Below, in pieces: positions 57,931 to 64,000 of a DNA stretch of 64,000 nt. Origin of the DNA: Rhyacophila brunnea (lineage: Eukaryota > Arthropoda > Insecta > Trichoptera > Rhyacophilidae); assembly GCA_022495005.1 (NCBI GenBank), contig JAGYXB010001944.1, forward strand, positions 62,001 to 126,000, read 5' to 3'. Position numbers and translations under genes: made by a program. The number at the start of each line of letters is the position of its first letter. Position 1 is the stretch's first letter. The notes under the pieces were generated by a model. The model was given only the letters and a program-made list of their open reading frames with translations. It was not told the origin of the DNA and made no database searches.

Positions 57931-59856
57931 ATAGTACTTACCTAAACAAATATGTCATTTAAAAACTCATAATCGTGATGAGTTTAAATATAAATGTAAA
58001 CAGATATGTAAGTAGGTACGTTGTTTAAGAACTAATAAACACACACATTCAAAAGAAAAGCATTTGCGTGAAACAATTGTCGAAGCTGTCAGAGGCAATA
58101 ACTTTTTAAAGAACCTACAAAACTTTATTTGATATCGATTCTGAATAGCATAATATGAAGTGACTAACACTTCTCTCCTAACATAACACCTACCAGAACT
58201 ACAAGCATACGTTGCACCACCTGGAGAAACAGAGAAAAAGAAGAAGCAAATATTATTAGGAAGAGTTAAGTGCCTGCAAGTTAACCCCTTTATATAAAAA
58301 AATATAAATGTCATTCCAATATTATCTTTTGAAGAAAATATCGTTGCATAAAACATACCTATTGCATTTTTCAAAAGTATGCATACCTAATTGTATTCTA
58401 ATAACTTAACGGTATTTATTTTTATTACAGATCATTTTAAAAAACAGTAGGTAAGTATAATTATATAATTGACTGCATTTTTCCTTATTAAACTGACATT
58501 GATCCATTCAAAATCATAAATAAATAGATAAATGTTAAGAAAGTTGAATGATTTTGTAATTTTGACACTTTTGTGTAATCAGATTGTCAATTTTGAGGTA
58601 GTCTATTATAAACCGACATATTTAGTGCACCTTACACCGTTTTGGCTATTTTGAGGAGACTCTTTTGACTGGATGTTCCAAACGGATGCGGTCGTTTTTG
58701 TTCAGGACATTTTGACGGGGTACTTAGTGAAAATGGAAAAATGCGAATTTTTCGCGTAATTTAAATGGAAAAACAATAAAAACTTCATGAAAAATCATGT
58801 AATTAAATTACTCAAAGGTGTGCATTTAAAAAATGTGGAAAAAAATGTTTGGTTTTAAAACTTGACGGCCACTCAAAATCTAATTACTAGCTTAATATAA
58901 GAGATAAAAAAATTTTAAATCGTGCTAAAAGTTTACATAAATTAACTTAATCGGATGCATTAAATAAAAAAAATTTAAGGCAAATTTAATGGTTCAAGTA
59001 TCAAGTCACTAAAATTTAAAAAATAATATCTCTCACGATATAATCGATAAAACAAAAAAAGCACGTGCACAAACGTAAGCCAATAATAGACAACTTGATG
59101 ACTTAAAAAAAAAATAAAAAAGTTTGTTGGGTGGTTCTACTTAACGATCATTAAATATTTCATATAGAATAACTCACGCACTATATGAGAAAAAAAATAA
59201 AAAAGTATGCAGAATTGCGCACTAGCTAGGCAACAAGAGATTTAACTACAAAATATTTTTTTAAACCCACCCAGTCAGGTTTTGCATACAAACTTTAAAA
59301 TTGAATAGCGCGCTGAATATAAGTGAAAAAGCAAAACAAAATCGTGCACTAACGTTCACTACCAAGGCACAAGTGTTTACAATTTAAATTTAAGGAAAAA
59401 CACATGTTTTGTGACACAAGTATCCAGCATTTAGCTGGGTCACCCAAATTGAAATGCGAATAACCCCCTTAATGTGCGTGCACAAACGAAAAAAACGCGT
59501 GCACAAACGTGCACTAACGATGCACAAACGAATGCACTCGAAAAAAGCTGAAATTTCAACATTGGGTGACCCAACGCTTAGCTGGAACACCCAATTTGAA
59601 ATTGGAATTTTTCGGTTATTATCGGTGCACAAACGAAAAAAAATCGTGCACAAACGTGCACTAACGATGCACAAACAAATGCACGCAAAAAAAGTTAGAG
59701 TTTTAACATTGGGTGTTCCAGGTAAATGGACCTATTCGAATGTTAGATTCTGTCCAGTTGCGAGTCTTGATTGGATATTTTTCGACAGTGGCTCCTCCAT
59801 CCATTCTTTAGATACGTTTGTAGGTCTAATTTGATTTGATACTCCATAGCTAGATG

Positions 59857-60696
59857 CAGTGGCGCACCCAGGGGGGGGTGCAAGGGGCCCTGGCACCCCC
59901 CAAAAATGAAAATTATCAGAATGATTTTAAACATTGAAATTGAAAGCCAATAAACTATACCTTTGGGCTTAGACAAATAAAAACACGGCAAAAAAATTAT
60001 TTGTAATAATTCTCCAGCACCCTTTTTACAAAAAAATCTTAGATTTTAATTTCTAACACAAAAATTTGGAAACACTTAATTCAGTTTTTTTTAGAAACCC
60101 AATCCCTAGTGGAACTGTCGAAAAATTCTCGGTGTCCACCGGAATTCCGGGTCATGGCTGGGGAGGGCTGACAGGGGTCTAGTCTGGGGGCCCGGGCTGT
60201 GAGGGGCCCGGCGTGTCGGGTTGACCAGATAAGTGAGATAAACACACATCATAAATTAGCTTTAATAGTAAAAAAAGTCGCCTGCGGCGCTATTATACTT
60301 CATGACCATGAACATTTTCAATTATATAATTGTGCAATATATTTTGTTATTATTATGTGTCAATACTCGACAGCTCCATTATTAAAGTAGATGTATTAAA
60401 AATCGCCAATAATTCACTATGTAAGTACCCTTATTTGAACTAAAACACAATTTGAAAAACGTTAATGTAGTGTTTTACACTGCCTTTAATCTTAGCGGTA
60501 GGTAGGGGGCCCCCAAAATATCCTAGCCTGAGGGCCCGCTTCAGGATGTGGGGACCATGGTGTAGGTACACCGAGTGCAATAGACAAAAGACCAATAAAC
60601 GAGAAATTAGGCTGTGAAGTAGAAAAAGAGTCTATAGGACTAATTTAAATTCTCCTCCTTGGGCCCTCCCAATAATAAATCCTGTGTGCGCCACTG
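59857..60696. mobile_element. 840-bp non-autonomous hAT element
   Basis: Ends CAGTGGCGCACCCAG and (complement) CAGTGGCGCACACAG; flanks GCTAGATG and GTTAGATG (7/8). GC-rich subterminal tracts such as GGGGGCCCGGGC (60186-60197) stand out from the AT-rich surroundings. No transposase frame. It sits 28 nt beyond the palindromic element. Confidence 0.75.
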
Positions 60697-61070
60697 GTTA
60701 GATGTCTGATAAATATAGCAGATTTTTCTGGTTATTAATTTGTAATGTTAAAAATCAATTATTGTTTTAGATATGGTATTATTCGAATTTGACTTTGAAG
60801 TCCTTGAGATAGGGTTTGCTCTTTCTTCTTCGCGTGAGGTTATATTCTACTAATTTATTTTCCTTTTTCTTGTCGTTGGTCATTCCTCCCTTTTTATTTA
60901 CTGGTCATACCCACGCGTCTATTTATTATGTAAGGAGTTTGGGACCCCTTTGTCTTCATTCTGGATTTGGCTTTCTTATTGTTTACATGTTGCGTCTGAC
61001 AGTACATTCTAACTATCAAAAAAAAATTATCTTGGACGAACGTTAAGTGAACGTTAGGTGATCAGTGATT

Positions 61071-61722
61071 ATGGCGCAACATCTGAATGACCGTGAGGAG
61101 GATATTCTAAAAGCAACACCAGACGGCGAAGCAGAACTGCTACAGGAGGAAAAGTTCAACGTACGAGCGTCGATTAAGATGCTGATGTTTGAGGTATCCT
61201 CGTTACGTACTATATTTCAGCAGGGGGACCGGCAAGGAGTGGCACAACGCCCAAAAAACAATTCTTGGCGGCCCCTACGGTCGTAGAGTTAGGTCTAAAT
61301 GACAAATTGCGTCGGTGCGACCACTCGTCATCAGCTAACCATCTGACGGAGAGGACCAACGCGGCCCTCCAGAATGCGGTATTTTCCCAACGGGACAGCT
61401 TCTGGAAGGGTATGCAATCGTTAGTGGATTGGGCAACCAATCCTCAAAACATCATAACAGCGATGGGCCTGTACCAAAAAATCGAAGAGGGTTTTGGCGA
61501 CAACGCATAATAAAATTTGCGAGAACATGACTCAGATCCTTACCGGAAGGATACCTTCACTCGGGAGGCACTATCAAGGATTCCTACGAGCTCAGAGTCC
61601 CGGAAGGCCCTCGAACTCACATTACGGCCAGGGTACTCTCAAGGGGCAACGTCCTGTGGGAAGGGAGTTCTCCATCGGAGGTACGGGCTCCACCAGGGAT
61701 CCGTACTCTAAACGGAGGTGAC
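61071..61722 (+). pseudogene. DIRS-type retrotransposon, gag-like region
   Basis: The frame from ATG 61071 begins MAQHLNDREEDILKA and breaks at about 61286. It continues in another frame (61265-61510: TERTNAALQNAVFSQRD, LVDWATNPQNIITAMGLYQK) and a third (61494-61721), which is rich in R, G and S (GRHYQGFLRAQSPGRPSNSH). This position and composition fit a gag-like protein before the reverse transcriptase of DIRS elements. Similarity by position more than by motif. At least two frame breaks. Confidence 0.5.
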
Positions 61723-61786
61723 CGCATCAGGACGACCAACAACATTGGGGGCCGCCTAAGAGACTTTCGGGGAGTCTAGATGGCGT

Positions 61787-62420
61787 AGTGTGCCACCCCC
61801 AACATTGGTAAAAATAATAGCCGTAGCCCGCATACCTTTTGTGCGGACACCACCATTGGTAAGTCCTTCTTTACTTTTACGGAAAGAATTTCAAACGCAA
61901 CAATCAGCAGAGGTCACTCTCGAGATCGAGGACTTAAAGAACTCAGGGGTTCTAGAAGAAGCGGGTCCAACCCCCAGTTTTCTCTCAACCCTGTTTCTGA
62001 TCAAGTTTGAATGCGTTCCTACAGCCAAAGCCATTCAAACTAATTCACCATTACGAGGTTCCAGCCGTCTTGCAAACAGAAGACTGGCTAGTAATCATAG
62101 ATCTAAGCCAGGCGTACCTCCAGGTACCCATGACTTCTCAACATCGTCGATTCGTTCGACTGACCTACCAAGGGGAGCTCCTACAATTCACGTGTCTCCC
62201 GTTCTTGCTGTCAGCCGCTCCGATTATGTTTGCATCCCTGACCAATTGGGTCGCCGAACGCCTACAAAAGAATGGCTGAGAATATTCACTTACCAGACGA
62301 CTTCTTAGTAGCCAATCAATCCGAGAAACAGTCTCGGTTCAGGTGGAATACAGGATAACCCTCCTACAGTTTTTAGGGTGGTTAATAAATATTAAAATAT
62401 CCTGTCTGAACCCAAGCCAA
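61787..62420 (+). pseudogene. DIRS-type reverse transcriptase, broken
   Basis: TLEIEDLKNSGVLEEAGPTP then FLSTLFLI, then after a frameshift VLQTEDWLVIIDLSQAYLQV (first catalytic Asp in IDLSQAYLQVP), FTCLPFLLSAAPIMFASLTN and WVAERLQKNG. The usual LPFGLSSAP is LPFLLSAAP here. The YLDD box has decayed to LPDDFLVANQ at about 62296-62330, and a stop separates it. The order and words match DIRS-like (tyrosine-recombinase) retrotransposons rather than LTR elements. Not active. Confidence 0.75.
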
Positions 62421-62441
62421 CAATGAGAGTTCCTGGACATC

Positions 62442-63032
62442 ATGTGGGACAGACACAACAAGCGGAGGTTTCTGTCGCCGGAGAAGTGTGTAGCACCCCG
62501 TCACCATCTGCTAATGCAGGTACAAAAAGGCAGTTGGTCCCTCAGGCAGGCACATATCCAATCCCTTCTGGGGCGACTCAACTTCACATCCTACTTCCAC
62601 GAGGAAGGTTGTATTGCCGATGGCTACAACGCTCCAGTCATCAATATGGCCGAGGTCCCATCCTCGCCAATTGATGACAATCCCACCACAGACCCAACAG
62701 GACATCATGTGGTGGCCCTAGGCGATAGGATCCTCAGATTTGACACAACACAGGTACAAAAAGGCAGTTGGTCCCTCAGGCAGGCACATGTCCAAACCCT
62801 TCTGGGGCGACTCAACTTCGCATCCTACCTCCACGAGGAAGGTTGCATTGCCGACGGCTACAAAGCTCTAGTCATCAATATTGTCGAGGTCCCATTCTCG
62901 CCAATAGGCAACAATCCCACCACAGGCCTAACAGGACATCATGTGGTGGCTCCAGGTGATAGGCTCCTCAGAATTCAATCACTTCCTGACGACAAACGCA
63001 TCCGACACAGGCTAGGGAGCCCAACTGAATGA
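62442..63032 (+). pseudogene. DIRS RT/RNase H connection with in-frame tandem duplication
   Basis: 196 open codons: WDRHNKRRFLSPEKCVAPR, then QVQKGSWSLRQAHIQSLLGR and LNFTSYFHEEG, then the same block again with QAHVQTLLGRLNFASYLHEE. DIRS proteins normally have one LLGxLNFAS block here. The repeated DNA units start at 62517 and 62751, a 234-bp period (78 codons), which is why the frame stays open. Confidence 0.7.
62517..62984 (+). repeat. Two direct 234-bp repeats
   Basis: Both units start CAGGTACAAAAAGGCAGTTG and end in a CTAGGCGATAGGATCCTCAGA-like block (CCAGGTGATAGGCTCCTCAGA in the second). They differ at scattered positions, so the duplication is not brand new. Confidence 0.8.
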
Positions 63033-63050
63033 ACACCACCTATCAGGTAC

Positions 63051-63332
63051 GTGGAAACAAGACCAGTTAGCATGGCATGGCATTCCAACAGGAAGGAAAT
63101 GTTTGCAATTCAATCTCGGGTACAATCAATCATAGGATCAGATCTGCGTCTGCAGACAGACAACAAAACAGTGGTGGCATACATCAACAACGAGGGCGGC
63201 ACAAAATCTGTCACCCTCCTAAACCTATGCCGACAGATACTAGTATTTACCAGTCGAGCCAACATCACGTTTACTGCACAATACTTCCGCAGAAATTACA
63301 ACTGCCTGGCAGATCATCTCTCTCGCAGATAA
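63051..63332 (+). pseudogene. DIRS-type RNase H domain
   Basis: WHSNRKEMFAIQSRVQSI is the family's helix with the catalytic Glu. LRLQTDNKTVVAYINNEGGT contains the TDN catalytic Asp and the AYINxxGGT signature. NYNCLADHLSRR is the C-terminal NxxADxLSR box. This domain is open for 93 codons. A stop follows; downstream, GVPEVDLFASETAHV (about 63390-63434) is the next DIRS motif in another frame. Confidence 0.75.
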
Positions 63333-63744
63333 CTCATTCCCGATTGGCAATTGATCAACACCGCAACCACCCCCCTGTTTCAAAGATAGGGTGTTCCCGA
63401 GGTGGATTTATTCGCAAGCGAAACAGCACATGTCGTTGCAACGCCGCCTTCAGCCGAGTATAGAACTTCAGACTGGCGTGGATATTTCTCCCACCAAACT
63501 TACTTTCACGAGTCCTAGCGCACCTGAACTCAACAAAAGGGAAGTACTTACTAGTGGCACCGAGCTGGAAACAATGCTTTTGGGGAGTGGACTTACGAAA
63601 AAGGGTGATAGTACCTCCTTATACAATGCCTCACCTACATACGACACTAGTAGGTATGGGGACCAACCGTCCACCTCCAAGGACCCAGGACCGGTCCCCT
63701 TAACTATGGATAATTTAGGGTGGGGTGAAATAACATCAAATTGA

Positions 63745-64000
63745 ATGGTGGAAGAAAGGGCACTCCTTACTTCCAGATGGCGGCTTTCGACTCTAAAAAC
63801 TTACAAATCAGCTTGGAACAAATGGAAGACAATTACATGGTGTAATATGAACCTAATGGATCATAATAGCCCTCATCTAATGGAATTAGCCAGATACCTA
63901 GGCTACTTACACAACATGGAGGGTTTGTCGTACAACACCATCCTGGTGCATAGGTCAGCCATAGCCACATTTTGCAAACCGATTATCATTGTAGGTATCA
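63745..64000 (+). pseudogene. DIRS-type tyrosine recombinase, N-terminal part, cut by window end
   Basis: An open frame from ATG 63745 reads WRLSTLKTYKSAWNKWKTIT, LARYLGYLHNMEGLSYNTIL and VHRSAIATF. This is the SAM-like N-terminal DNA-binding domain of tyrosine recombinases, with the GLSYxTIxxxRSAI signature of DIRS elements. The catalytic R-H-R-Y domain would lie beyond position 64000, so activity cannot be judged. No stop in the visible 85 codons. Confidence 0.65.

Larger units (their letters stand above)
57075..59745 (-). repeat. Right arm of the giant inverted repeat
   Basis: Reverse complement of 53530-56180. The sum of paired coordinates stays near 113260 from the inner to the outer end, so indels between the arms are few. 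Single-base differences are scattered (for example GACGGCTTCG against GACAGCTTCG when aligned). Confidence 0.8.
53451..59828. mobile_element. 6.4-kb palindromic element with zinc-finger-derived arms
   Basis: Outer ends CAGTCCTACAAAATTATCTA and (complement) TAGACCTACAAACGTATCTA match the ends of the 172-bp TA-flanked element at 19048. TA precedes the left end; the right flank is degraded. Inside, two arms (about 53530-56180 and 57075-59745) are inverted copies with sparse mismatches, around a spacer of about 0.9 kb. Outermost parts of the arms hold GTGCAC-rich repeats (53557-53850 and mirror). Inner parts hold decayed C2H2 finger sequence. A SINE fragment lies at mirrored positions in both arms. 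No transposase was recognised. Confidence 0.75.

Noticed and set aside
61210..61440. Minus-strand 76-codon frame opposite the DIRS gag region
   Set aside because: Shadow of the plus-strand gag-like frames; no similarity of its own.

Overview
The window is AT-rich eukaryotic DNA with spliced genes and many transposon remnants. GT-AG introns, telomere-like TTAGG stretches, Tigger/pogo, hAT and tRNA-SINE debris, and gene products matching animal families all point to an arthropod, most likely an insect. The order cannot be fixed from the sequence alone.

Layout. (1) 185-39336, plus strand: a complete NBAS gene. I resolved 42 coding exons whose phases all agree, giving a 2284-residue protein. NBAS is a subunit of the NRZ (NBAS-RINT1-ZW10) complex, which tethers Golgi-to-ER vesicles at the ER. 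(2) 39337-42328: a tail-to-tail intergenic gap holding a 1.33-kb almost perfect foldback element flanked by TTAA. (3) 42329-52351, minus strand: a complete nuclear gene for mitochondrial ribosomal protein mS29 (MRPS29/DAP3), 8 coding exons, 380 residues, P-loop intact. (4) 53451-59828: a 6.4-kb element made of two inverted arms of about 2.6 kb each. The arms carry decayed C2H2 zinc-finger sequence and a SINE copied into both arms. The outer ends match a 172-bp TA-flanked element inside an NBAS intron. (5) 59857-60696: a non-autonomous hAT element. (6) about 60.7 kb to the window end: a decayed DIRS-type retrotransposon (gag-like, reverse transcriptase, RNase H, start of a tyrosine recombinase).

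The two host genes are housekeeping genes with unrelated jobs. The introns and intergenic DNA are a record of nested insertions: Tigger-like elements inside Tigger-like elements, a hAT that split a minisatellite, SINEs inside hATs and MITEs, and a foldback MITE inside a Tigger copy. Many boundaries are supported by target-site duplications readable in the sequence. I found no prokaryotic-type system, CRISPR array or conventional tRNA/rRNA gene. The strongest novelty candidate is the giant palindromic zinc-finger element.
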